From assembly GCA_025526915.1 (NCBI GenBank), contig JAHLKH010000407.1, forward strand, positions 1 through 14,174: a stretch of 14,174 nt of DNA. The letters are read 5' to 3'. This stretch comes from Entophlyctis helioformis. Its lineage: Eukaryota > Chytridiomycota > Chytridiomycetes > Chytridiales > Chytriomycetaceae. The notes beneath the pieces are model-generated. The model did not search any database. It saw only the letters and a list, made by a program, of their open reading frames with translations, and was not told the DNA's origin. The translations under genes were made by a program, and so were the position numbers. Positions 1 through 12,023 of the stretch are shown in pieces (positions within the stretch are counted from its first letter, which is position 1; every line of letters begins with the position of its first letter).

Positions 1-2657
1 TCGGCTGCCTTGGCATATCGATTGTTGAGCCTGGCACAAGAGGCAGGCACCGTGAGTTGATCTGGTCAAGAGTGCGCGTGGCAGAGTCATTGCATGCATA
101 CCACCGCTGAAGGTCACGCTCAGCATGTGCCATGCCAGAGGAGAGCACGTAGTTGGCCTCGAGCGTATACGAAAAGTCTCTGAGGTCGACCAAGATGCTG
201 GACGCGCCATACAGGTACCGCTTGCCCCAATCAAAGCTGACAACACGAACAGACTTAGCCTTGGTCAGTGAACAGATTGTTGGCGTTGATGATGTCGCGC
301 AATCGCTGCGAGGCGTAAAAGTTGCGCTGCCCTGTCGTGCATGGAATGAGTGAGGGATGTGCAATGCATGTGCACCAATGCGCGAGTTTAGCAGCAAGTG
401 GCTTACAGGATTGGGCGTGTATGGCTGGCGCTGACGGTTGGCTGATCGGCGGCTGTGGATGGCAGTCAGTCGGTGTGGACAACAAGTGTGCGTCTGGATT
501 GGCACAGCAACTCACATTCGCCATCCAAGCCATCATCCAAGCAATTATTCACGCCACCAAGGCCACCAAGACCTCCATCATCAAAAATACTGGGCTGCTC
601 GCCTGAAGACGCCGCGTTGGGATCTGTAGATCAAGGCGGCAGTCAGAATCCATGTGTGCACCAAAGCATCCAAGCATGCCACATACTGCGAGGCGACTCT
701 GGACGGTTTGTGCGGCCATTGAGAGCCAGCTGGTAGATGCTGTATCCATCCGTCATGATGCTGCCAGTCTGATTGTCTTGATTGGCCTCGCTGGACACGC
801 GGCATCAATGCAGCCTTGATATGCTCCTCGCGCTCCTTGCCAACCAGACCCGCTCGTCGGCCTCTCGCGTTGCCTTGGCTGTGGCATCGGCTGTGGCCTT
901 GGCAACCGCGTCCATTCGCGCTTTGGCCTCCGCAGGAGTCTGGAAGCGTCGCTCGCTCAAACAGAGTCCAGGAAGGAGGATGTCGAGAACACAAACCTCA
1001 CGGCTTGCACTAAACGCCTTCTCGATCGTGTCATTTGGCGACTCGAGTGTCAAGTCTTCATCTTTGTAGTCTACGATAAAAGTGCAGAGTCAGCATCATA
1101 TCATCAGACATGGCATTTACAGGCAGTGCGACCTACTGAGTGCAGCAAGGAGCTGCTCTCTCAATGCTTGCAAGACAGCATTGTCCTTGGTGGGTACGCG
1201 ATCCTTCTTTGCCCCCATCACAGCCCAAAAGAGGGTGGTTTCTGTGATGAGGACAAAGGGATCGCGGCTCGCCGGCTGCGGGCACAGCTTGATGGCTGTG
1301 CCGGCCTGCGAGATCTCGCAGTTGCTTGAACTTGCCTGCCGGCGACAATGACGCGTTGCACTCGACCGCCATGAGCTTGTGCAATGCTTGCGGTAGCTCA
1401 ACGTCATCCTGGCCCTCTGTGGCTTGTGTTGTGCCAGGCGTGCCGTCCTTGGTGGTAGCCTTGCCCTTCCTGTGCCCGTTGCCTCTTGGGTTTGGCGCTG
1501 TTGGTGGCCGATGAAGAGCTTGATGTGGGCCGCTTGCAGCCTGCTGTGGGAGGGGCGGCATCCAGAGTGGCTTGTGGTGTGGCGTCCTCGGCGGTAGCAA
1601 GCTTGGCGGCCTTGGCAGCCTTGGCAGCAGCAGTCTTGGCGGCCTTGGCGGCCTTGGCATCCTTGGCGTCCTTTGCAGCCTTCGCGGCCTTGGCAACATT
1701 GGCGGCCTTGGACATGATCTCGCGCCATTTCTTGACATCCTCGGCAGACGAGCCAGGAACCAGGCGGTGGATCGCCGCGTCCACCAGCATCGACTGGTTC
1801 GAGATAAAATGCGTAGAGAGGGTGCCGCAGATATCCCTGGCCAGATTGCTGTAAATGCTCTTTGTGGCATCTGCACATAAGCTGTTGTCAAGAATGCCAG
1901 GCAAAACGCCATCCATGGCGTCTGCCTCCATCTGCACTGCCTCCATCTGCACCGCGTCATCCTGCATCTCAGACGCCTGGATTGTGGCTGCCTGCTGCGT
2001 TGCGGCCGCCGTGTCTGCATCCATTGCAAACATGCGCAGCTTGGCCGCATCCTCCTGCATCTGCGCCATGCTGTCCTGCATCATCCCCTTTGTCCAAGTG
2101 CAATGAATGATCATCTGCATGGTCGTAACAAGCCATGAGTGCACAACATGCTTGTACGCTCGTGGCTTGACCATCTGGCCACCTGCCAGAATGTACGCGA
2201 GGTATCGCAGAAGCATCGTGACGGCTCCCTCACCGCCAGAGACGCTGCTGGTGAGCGCCGCGAGTAGATCATTTGCTGTTGGGACGGCTGGTCGCTGGAC
2301 AGCTTGTTGTGGAGCATTGGTGCCACTGGATGCTGCTGCTGGATTGTGCACATCATGCTCGTCATGGGTGTCCAGGTCGTCAGGCTGCACAGGCAGCTCG
2401 GGCACATTGAGCAAGGAGATCTCGAGTGACACGCCCTGCTCATCATGCTCGCCGTGGTCGTCGTGGTCGCCGTGGTCGTCGTGGTTGTTGTGGCCATGAT
2501 CGCCGTGGTCATCAGGCTGTGTGGCCTTCTTGGCTGCCTTGAACTCGCAGATCTTGAGCACCGTGCTGCTCTCGAGGGTCACCAAGTCGCCATACCGATG
2601 CAGCTTGCTGTTGCTGCTGCGTGGGCCATCACCGTACATCCGCCACACGGTGATGGG
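1..2657 (-). CDS. Long charged protein with Ala/Lys-rich tract and C-terminal TnpB/Fanzor-like RuvC-I region (partial, frames partly unresolved)
   Basis: Leftward coding continues from the XPG-like gene, either as its C-terminal part or as a second gene; I see no promoter or terminator between them. Open segments in order are: 2657 to about 1470 (Asp/His-rich tract, then a folded-looking middle with LLRYLAYILAGG, an Ala/Lys-rich tract and basic KRPTS and KPKRQR clusters that could be nuclear localisation signals); about 1470-1367; 1305-1137; 1070-997; 939 to about 855; 790-687; 623-516; 441-407; 331-1, running off the window. The last five introns have GT-AG ends except that the one near 855-790 does not join in phase. 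The segment 790-687 contains a TDG motif (745-753). The 331-1 exon contains VVSFDWGKRYLYGAS with its Asp codon at 230-232. TDG followed by a hydrophobic strand ending in D-x-G is the arrangement around RuvC-I in TnpB/Fanzor nucleases; that homology is my inference. RuvC-II and RuvC-III would lie outside the window. Frame changes near 1470 and 855 have no GT-AG explanation, so the copy may be decaying. Confidence 0.5.
1604..1712 (-). repeat. Coding low-complexity tract: Ala/Lys-rich (AAK repeats)
   Basis: Degenerate GCC-AAG-GCC type codon repeats encode about 35 residues built from AKAAK and AKDAK units. The composition resembles histone H1 tails and other nucleic-acid-binding linkers. A Ser-rich stretch and a KPKRQR basic cluster follow about 30 residues later. 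The reading frame changes about 130 bp further on, so repeat slippage nearby is possible, although the frame is open through the tract itself. Confidence 0.7.
2438..2516 (-). repeat. Coding low-complexity tract: Asp/His/Gly-rich
   Basis: A trinucleotide-rich tract (GAC, CAC, GGC codons in the leftward frame) encodes about 26 residues made almost only of D, H, G, N and E, in DDHGDH-like units. His/Asp-rich runs can bind divalent metals or act as flexible acidic linkers. Nothing here distinguishes these roles. Confidence 0.7.
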
Positions 2658-2725
2658 CTGTCTGAGGACGCACCCATTGGCATAGAGTCCATGATCTCCT
2701 TCTTGCCAAGATCGTCCGGATTGAC

Positions 2726-5700
2726 AAAACAGAGTGTTGTCATGCCGTCCTTTGTTGCTTCCAAGACGCAGTATCGAAGTGGCAGCGGCGCGTCTGGGCT
2801 GAGCATGACCAACTCCTCGATCATTGCGGCAATCAGAATGAGACCCGCGCGCCATATGCTTGCCGTAAACCGATACACGGCATTGAAAATGTCCTCGACG
2901 ACCGTGCCGCGCGTCTGCATCGCCGGCGGCGTCTTGACTTGGCATCCAAACGCCTTCATAAAGATGGGGTCGGCAGAGAGCATTTCCTGCACATCACACA
3001 AGTCAACACACACAAAACCAGACGCGCAGATCAACATGCCAATCCAGAACCATACCGCGAGATTGACAATCTGCTCAGGACGATCATATGTGCTCTCCAC
3101 CGGCCTTGGCTCGTCGCCATGGATGGCAGCGGCACCCGTCATGACTGGCAATGCAATCAGGCGATAGATTGCTTCCAGTAGCTGCCGTATTGCTGATCTC
3201 TCACCACGCTCGTATCTGTCAAAGAACGCGCTGGTCAGCATGCACATTCAAGGCATGCGACATGCCATATGCCACTTACGCCCGTGTCTCGTCCTCAGAT
3301 TGAGCCTGGCGGGCTTGCTTGCTCGCATCCTTCTTGTGCTCCTGGATGGTCTTGTCCGTCACGGCCTTCTCTGCACGCTCTTCTCGCTCCTTCTTGAATA
3401 CAGCCTGTCTGGCCAGTGTGACAAGGTATGGCTCCTGCCGTGTTTGGATGCAATCTTAGGCGTGCATTTTGAATGTGCGCAAGATGCTCATGATCACAAG
3501 CCGGCAGTTCAACTCACAGTTGTCTTTGTGTCTTGAAGCACACCAATGTAGAGGATCTTGTCGCGATCTGTGCCATCAGCTGCGGCTGGAGATGGCAGCA
3601 GCATCTTTGGCGCTTTCGGTGGCTTGCCGACCTGTCAAGTCAAAGAATGAGCAGGTGCATCAAGCCGCCACATGCAAACAGAGCATAGAAATGCAAAGAC
3701 GCACTGGAGCTCGCTCAATGATCAGTTTTAGCGTGTCTGTGGCTTGTTGATACTGCTCAGAAAGTGCCGGCGGCTTGAAGTCGTCCGGGCTGTGTTTCTT
3801 TTGGCATTCCAAGAGATTCAGCGTGTCTACAGCCTGTTTGCGAATGGCAGCGACAGCCTTTTGAGTTGCGATCCGTGTGCTCTTTCTGCGGTGCTTTTTA
3901 GCCTTGCGGTTGCCTGCCAGAAGAATGCCGTGATTGATTGTGAATACACAAGGTTGCACTGTGCCAAACAAATGCAGAGCGAACCTGGCTTCCTTGAACG
4001 CCTGAATGGTGCACATGCGATGCCTGGATACTTCTTGAGCCGTTCCTCCAGTCTCAGGATCACCGTCTGCTCGCCCAGTGATGGATCAAGCCAGCCATGC
4101 TCAAAATCAGCAACAGCATGCAGTGGACAGCCAAGACACGCATCCAAGCCATCCAAAACTCACAAAGGCGTGTAACAGGCTCTGCTCAGCTTGGCTGAGT
4201 ATCTCATATCCTTTTGTAGCGAGATCCTTCTCATGCACAGCCTGGAGCAGCTGCTTGCTTGCATTCTCGCAGATATCAGCAAGAATGTCACGGCCGTTGA
4301 TGCTGTCATTGGCAAGCTGATCTGCCGTGCATCGGAGGACGCAGCCAAGCACAACACGGCAGCCGTTGAATTCGTCAAAAACGCCGTCCATCCGCCTTGT
4401 GCTGACAGTGTGGTTGGCGAGCTCTGTGACTGCGTCCCGTGTGATGTGCCAAACTGCACCACTGGCATTGCCCGTCAGCTGCTGTGCCGTGTGGCTCAAG
4501 CAGCAGTCATTGCGGGCCGTGCATGCAGAGGCAGATCTGCCAGTGGCATCCATCAGAGTCAGTGCCATGAGAATCCTGCAGAGATCGCAGCCGTGCCTAC
4601 CTGTTTTGGGCGAGATGGTCCTGTTGGCAGTCCTGCTGTTGCCATTGGATGGTGCATGCATTCATGTCAATGCCATGCTGTCCAAGTGCATCTAAACCAA
4701 GACTTACTGCCGCATCTGTCCTGCAAACACACTGGCATAATGGCCACATGCTGGGGCTGTGATCTCTCCAATATCGGCTCCTCTCTCGTCACGGTTGAGA
4801 AACACCGCGAAGGCATTGCTGAATGACTGGGCAAGAGGCTTGCCACCGATCTGGTACATCTGCCACATGAACGCGATCTTGATGACATGCACAAACATTC
4901 TGGCAATGTCGGGGTCTTGGAGGCATTCACAGACATCCGCAACAGAGATGCCCAGCTGCTCTGCCTCCAAACAAATGCATGCCATGATGCACTTTGCAGC
5001 CGTGACGATCCCTTTCAAGTCCACAATGCAGCATCACGAGTAAGTCAAGGTCGCAGTGCATGACATCCAAAAATGCAAAGCAGGCAAGCCAACCTACCAA
5101 TCCCAACACAATGGAAATAGTCATTGCTCGCCATTGCGGCCACCAACTGGCAGACAAAGGGAATGTCTGGCAAGCCTAAGGCGGCTGCAATGGAGGCAAT
5201 CCCATGGTGATTGTAGGATCGCATTCTATTGATCTGCCCACTGCGCAGTTGCAGCAGCAGGACAGGGCAATAGCCGGCACAGTGGAACACCAGATCGGAG
5301 TCGCCACTGATGACCATGACTGGCACATTGCTGTCAAGAAAGGCGCGTGAGCCATGGATTCTAGAAGCATGCAGAAGACCAACCAACCTTGCTTCGTGGG
5401 AATGGCGTGCAATGCAAACATCCGCCTCATTCTCGCAAAGGCACACAGACGACCCGCCTTTGAAGTATCTGAGAAGACTGCCCAGGGCCCTCGAGATGGC
5501 TGCCTTGCGCTCGCGTGTGAGAGGGTATGCCTTCTGCAGGCGCTGCATCTCGTTTCTGGAATGGCATTGAGTCAGTACAGCATGCAGATCAACAGCAGCA
5601 AGTGGCACACCTCGAGAGCTTGCCGCTCTTCTGGCCGGCATTTCGCTTGGCTGCCTCAGCCATGAGAAAGGATGCCGCCTCCAATGCTGCCCAGGCCCGC

Positions 5701-6065
5701 CCGGCATAAGCAGCCTTGATGGCGGTGTCGAGCTGCGAGCCGTCGACGTGCAGCTGGACTGTGTGCAGCTGTCCAATGGCTGCGGCGAGGCTGCTGATGA
5801 GCGGCTCAAGTAGCAGCCTCCAGTCGTCGTCAGACTGGGGCGGCTTTGCGGCTGCTGCTCTCATAATGTCAATGAAGAGCAGGCTGAGGATGTCAATGTA
5901 AAGAATGCAGCTGATGGGCTCCGAGTCGGCTGCTGCTGCTGCTTCTACTGCATCTGGCTGCTGCTGGGCAATGGCCTGAATTGCACCCGAGAGAGGGTTT
6001 GTGGGATCAAAGGTTTTGCTACCACCTGCTTTGTCGATGGGAGGAGTCGCGCCGACGACTCCCAT
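2726..6065 (-). CDS. XPG/FEN1-like structure-specific 5' nuclease, copy A (intact nuclease region)
   Basis: Exon model: 6065-5611, 5555-5098, 5011-4708, 4635-4164, 4099-4064, 4001-3705, 3631-3518, 3434-3280, 3215-3056, 2986-2726. All junctions are in phase with GT-AG ends (904 codons); the 4099-4064 and 2726/2657 joins are least certain. The first ~305 residues carry the FEN superfamily pattern: N-terminal MGVVG, a strand with D58 (LYIDIL), D108 in HVDGS, K117 and R123, E193/E195 in CENEAD, D237/D239 in ISGDSDL, and a helix-two-turn-helix with D297 in SNDYFHCVGIG. These correspond to human FEN1 D34, D86, K93, R100, E158/E160, D179/D181 and D233, so a metal-dependent 5' flap or junction nuclease is likely. 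The remaining ~600 residues are unrecognised, with a charged coiled-coil-like stretch (KKEREERAEKAV, about 3434-3280). An in-frame ATG at 6206 would add 47 residues; I prefer 6065 because MG is the usual FEN N-terminus and the extra part is CAA-rich like a leader. It faces away from TTLL9. Confidence 0.75.
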
Positions 6066-6213
6066 GCGTGTTGGGCGTGCTTGTGTGTTTGTTGTTGCGT
6101 GTTGTTGTGTGTCGTGGCAAGTCGCGATCTGGTGTTTGTTTGCATTGACATGCTCTGATTGTTTGGCGGCAATGCATGGAGCACTGGTCTGTGTGTGGAA
6201 TGGCATGCTCCTC

Positions 6214-6262
6214 AGAGAGAGAGAGAGCGTTGCACATGACTATGCATTCGCCCCTCTTTATT
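6214..6262 (-). promoter_or_regulatory. Probable core promoter of XPG-like copy A: TATA-like box and pyrimidine initiator tract
   Basis: Read leftward, an AATAAA element (6262-6257) lies about 30 bp before a CT dinucleotide tract (6227-6214), the spacing expected for a TATA-like box and a pyrimidine-rich initiator. A CAA-rich leader follows up to the ATG at 6065. The call rests on spacing and conservation in the other cassette, not on transcript data. Confidence 0.45.
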
Positions 6263-6376
6263 CATGGAGGACACACACGCACGGCCCAGCGAGACAGCAG
6301 GCGCTGCTGCCTGCACCACGGCCGTTGCTGTGCTCGCATCACGCAGTGTCTGCACTGTGCAAGGGCTCTCTAGATC

Positions 6377-6486
6377 GGCCAATCACAGCGATTCCACCAG
6401 GAGTTGACCAATCACAGCGATCCCACCAGGATCGACCAATCACAGCAATTCCACCAGAATTGACCAATCAGGAATATTCCACCAGG
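6377..6486 (+). promoter_or_regulatory. Four tandem ~28-bp repeats with CCAAT boxes, upstream of TTLL9
   Basis: Units at 6377-6405, 6406-6433, 6434-6461 and 6462-6486 each begin G(A/G)CCAATCA and end TTCCACCAGG or a close variant. CCAATCA is the classical recognition core of the NF-Y/HAP complex. The boxes read CCAAT on the strand of TTLL9, whose ATG lies 50 bp beyond the last unit. The same block lies upstream of XPG-like copy A in the other direction, so a shared divergent promoter is plausible. Confidence 0.7.
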
Positions 6487-6536
6487 GGTAATGGTATGAG
6501 AACCGGGCACTCTTTTTCTGACAAGGCCAAAGAACG

Positions 6537-8751
<2,215 letters not shown>

Positions 8752-11700
8752 TCAACCTTGTGGCGACAATGCTGACACGCCACCGCCTGCGCCTCCTGCG
8801 CCGCCTGTGGCAAGCGGTCTCCGAGACGCCGACCGCCCACCCAAGTTTCCACCAGCATCAGCACCGCCCTCCTCGATATCACCGAAATCGTCGTCCGTGA
8901 GTAACAGCTCGCCAAATTCGTACTCGTCAGCAGAGGGTCTGTCTGTGTTTCTGACTGGCGCGTACAGCGGCATCTTGAGCAACCCACGTCGGAACGCCAC
9001 GTAAACACCAGCGACGATCAGTGTGAGGAGGAGGATCCAGCCCCAAACTGTGACAGAGACGTAGGCCGTGTCGGGCTGTGGTTTCTGCGACTCGCTGCTG
9101 TCGATGGGCGATGGCGTTGGCGATGGCGTTGGTGATGGTGCAGCCGGCTCGGTCGGTGAAGGCTTGGCTGGCTGTGCTGGAGACGGCGAAGGAGACGGTG
9201 AAGGACGAGCCGTACTCTGCGACGGAAGTGCGCTGGATGATGGCAGCACTGATGGCAACGCGGTTGAAGACGCGTCAGGTGGCAGCTGTGTTTGTATGGT
9301 CGCATTTCGGCCCTCGCCCCAAAAGATTGCCGACCAGCTGTGCCACACGCCCTTCTTTTCCGGGGTCTCGTTATCCGTCACAACAACGGTCCATTCTCCC
9401 AGCACGTCCTCGTCCCTGCCACGGCCATCCCCAGTCAGCACTCGTTTCGGCAGAATTGCGATGCGGCAAGAGACTCACCAGTGCATGACAGTCATCATGG
9501 TCCAGTTGAGGAATCCAGTCATGTGCTCGTCAAAGCGTCTGCCTTCAATCAGTCGCGACGTGACGTTCTTGGGCGACCGCAAACTCACTGCCACGTCGCC
9601 ACGACGCTCGTGGGTGATGTCAACCGTGACCGTGACGTGCTCAAGACGGTGAAAGCGCGCTGCATTGACCATATCGGGCGTGATGGTGAATGGGTACGAG
9701 ATGCCATCGGCACTCTTGGCAGGAATCTCCTTCTCGACGAACGTGGTTGGAATGGTGATGTTGACCTGCGGGTTGAGCTTGGTGAACGTCTTGGCAGCCT
9801 CCACGATCGCATACGAGTCGAGCGTGCCATAGCCGTACTTGTGGTTGAACAGTCGTCCCGCTGCTGTGGGCAGCCAGTCGGGGTCGGCCTGATTGACCGG
9901 GTATGCCGTGTTGACAGTCAATTGCTGGAGATCTCTCCAGGTGAGGTCGGGCCGGATCGACAGGACCAGAGCATAGACACCAGCAGCGAGTGGGGCGGCA
10001 GCCGACGTGCCTCCGTGCTTGTCGGTGCAGCCTTCTTTCCAGTCTGTGGTCACAATGCCCGAAAAGCCACCACGGCCGCTCCACATGGAAATAAGATTCG
10101 CTGGACACGGCTCGGAAAAGGCCGGGTGGCCCTCGTAGCGATCGACGGCAGCAACAGTGATGGTGTAGATGCTGTTTGTGTACCCGTCGTAGTTGCAGTT
10201 GTCGCCCTTGACGCCGCCGTTTCCAGCTGCGAACACGTAGATGGATCCCAGCCCCTGACGGCCATTGACGATGCCGTTGTACACGGCCTGTGTGACAATA
10301 TCGGGCGGTGCCTCCATGGTCTGTCCATCATCGCGAGGGCCCCAGCTGCACGAGTAGATCTGGGTGGTATTGAACGCGTAGTTGATGGCTGCTGCTTCGT
10401 CTGCATTGGTCAGATCGCCCGAGAGCACGCGGATTCCTGCAGTCAAATGCAACGAGTCAGAGCCTTGGCTCGTGATTTGGAGACTGCAACCAAAGCAACC
10501 TGTTTCCTACCAGCAACTTTGGCGTCCCATGCAACGCCGACACCGCATACGTTGTTCTTGACAGCAGCCACTTCACCAGCACAACGAGTGCCGTGGGTAT
10601 CATCCGATAGAGTGGGCATAGGGTCTTTCTTGTGATAGTTGAAGTCAAAGGATCCAAGGAGCGACTGCGGGGACACATGGTCAGCGATCCACAGTAATGC
10701 GTGGCTGGTCTGGCATACGCATGGCTCACAAAGTTGTCGGCCAAGTCTGGATTGGTCAAGTCTAAACCGTCGTCAATGAACCCAACGGTGATGTTCTTGC
10801 CAGTTATGCCTAGGCGGAAAATGCCAGTCAATCAGTCACGATAGCATCAAGTGAAGGCTAGACATGCACATGTGCATCAAAGGGGGGGCTCTACCTTGCA
10901 GCCAGACACCCGTAATGTTCATGTCGTGTCCAGGCTCAGGCGCGTTAAACTGTAGCGCAGGTGTTAGTCCAATGCAGCCATGGAAGAACGGGCAGTGCAT
11001 GGCGGACGCACCAGATGCCATTGATCAGAGAACCTGGGGTCCTTGATGCCCAGCTTCTCGGTGATGTCGCCGATCCGGATGGGCGGGCCACGAGGTGCCT
11101 TGGAAGACGAGGCAAAGGACTCGGCATCTGGCCGCACAGGAGACGTTGCGGCGAGCTGATCGGCGAGGGGCTGCGCGTCCAGCAGCTCGCGCTTGAACAG
11201 GCGGCGACGCGGCAGCTGGGTCTCGAACCAGAGCACGCGCGCGTGGTCGGCAGCACGGCGTTCGAGCGCCGCCAGCTGGTGCCGATGGTTGGCGTCGCTG
11301 TCGCGCCTGTCGAGCTGGCCGGTCTGCCTGGTCTCGCCATCCTGCTCGGTCTGGCCAGGCTGCACATGCGGCGCCGATCCCTCGGAGCGTCCCTCGGAGC
11401 GTCCCTTGGGGGCTGCAAACAGAAAGTAGTCTGGCAGCTCGCCGACGGGGCGGGCAAAGTGCATGTCTAGGTCGGCGGCCACGGCGCGAGCACGCAGCTT
11501 CCGCAGCGCCTTGTCCTGCGGCCAGCCGTCGGTGTCGAGACGGAGCGCAATGTAGTGGAAGCGCTCGTGGTCGTTGTGCGGCACCTGCAGGGCCGTCGCA
11601 GCCTCGCTTGCAGTCTCGCTTGCAGCGTACGTCGCTGCCTGCTCTGCGAGCCCGGCCGTCTGCGTGGTGGCGAGCGCTTGCACGTTGCCGCCCGTTGCAG

Positions 11701-11851
11701 GCGAGCTTGAATCAGGCGAGCCGGCGTCAAAGGCCGACGCAGCGACAGACGCAGCAGACGCAGCAGACGCAGCAGACCAGCTAGCCAGCCACAGCGTGCA
11801 CAGCATGCACAGCAAAGCGGCCGGCGATCGACAGCGCCATCGAGCGTGCAT
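8752..11851 (-). CDS. KEX2: Kexin (Kex2/furin-type proprotein convertase, subtilisin family S8B) with P domain and membrane anchor
   Basis: Exons: 11851-11012, 10949-10895, 10809-10730, 10664-10511, 10436-9479, 9415-8752; introns of 62, 85, 65, 74 and 63 nt, all GT-AG and in phase, giving 916 aa. Order: hydrophobic signal peptide (about residues 9-30), a low-complexity Ala/Thr/Ser segment, a pro-region ending at RRRLFKR (KR near 220-221, a likely self-cleavage site), then the subtilisin domain. Catalytic residues: D311 in FIDDGLD, H349 in DDTHGTRCAGE, oxyanion N449 in AAGNGG, S521 in GGTSAAAP. Their spacing (38, 100, 72) is close to yeast Kex2. The P domain follows (FLNWTMMTV to SWSAIFWGEG), then a Ser/Thr/Pro linker partly built from tandem PSPT repeats, one transmembrane helix (WGWILLLTLIVAGVYVAF) and an acidic tail with DEYEFGEL. 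The YEF element resembles the aromatic Golgi-retrieval signal of Kex2. It should cleave secretory precursors after dibasic sites in the late Golgi. An in-frame ATG at 11908 would place a His/Thr repeat before the signal peptide and is unlikely. Confidence 0.93.
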
Positions 11852-11852
11852 C

Positions 11853-11860
11853 TGCGTGTG

Positions 11861-11892
<32 letters not shown>
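11853..11892. repeat. (TG)n microsatellite in the kexin 5' leader
   Basis: About 20 nearly uninterrupted TG dinucleotides, read as CA on the kexin strand, lie immediately upstream of the kexin ATG at 11851. In the kexin frame it would encode a His/Thr run, which supports placing the start downstream of it. Confidence 0.85.
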
Positions 11893-11970
11893 GGCGGTGT
11901 GGAGGCAAGTGCCCGTTCGTGGACCCGCACGCGAAACGCGGAAGACGTGCCCGGTTCTCATACCATTACC

Positions 11971-12023
11971 CCTGGTGGAATCGCTGTGATTGGTCAATCC
12001 TGGTGGAATCGCTGTGATTGGTC
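11971..12023 (-). promoter_or_regulatory. Two tandem ~28-bp repeats with CCAAT boxes, upstream of kexin
   Basis: Units at 12023-11996 (28 bp) and 11995-11971 (25 bp, last unit shortened) read GACCAATCACAGCGATTCC on the kexin strand. The two units are more alike than the four on the left. They lie about 120 bp upstream of the kexin ATG, a typical position for a CCAAT/HAP element, and on the other side upstream of XPG-like copy B. Confidence 0.7.

Larger units (their letters stand above)
5975..6510 (-). repeat. Left copy of inverted 5' cassette (promoter, leader and start of XPG-like gene)
   Basis: This segment matches the reverse complement of 11947-12425. The 402 bp 5975-6376 differ from 12024-12425 at two positions, one silent in the XPG-like frame and one in the leader. 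The 24 bp 6487-6510 are identical to 11947-11970. Only the number of 28-bp units between them differs (four against two). At 5975, about 30 codons into the XPG-like gene, similarity to the other copy stops sharply. At 6510 it stops 26 bp before the TTLL9 start codon. Confidence 0.95.

Noticed and set aside
4191..4826. Long + strand open frame opposite XPG-like copy A, with a mirrored frame on - at 13630-14160
   Set aside because: Both are antisense to paralogous exons and are mirrored only because those exons are similar. The sense frames carry the family motifs and splice phases.
6176..6373. 65-codon frame conserved in both cassettes (also 12027-12224, -)
   Set aside because: Its conservation is explained by near-identity of the cassettes at DNA level. 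It overlaps the presumed core promoter and there is no coding signal.
6377..6486. Tandem 28-bp repeats resembling a CRISPR array
   Set aside because: The units are directly adjacent with no spacers, lie in a eukaryotic promoter and carry CCAAT boxes.
9292..10635. 447-codon + strand open frame across the kexin gene
   Set aside because: It is the shadow of kexin exons, and the opposite strand encodes the full subtilisin and P domains.
11853..11908. Upstream kexin start giving a His/Thr-repeat N-terminus
   Set aside because: It would bury the signal peptide behind a translated TG microsatellite. The ATG at 11851 gives a standard signal peptide.
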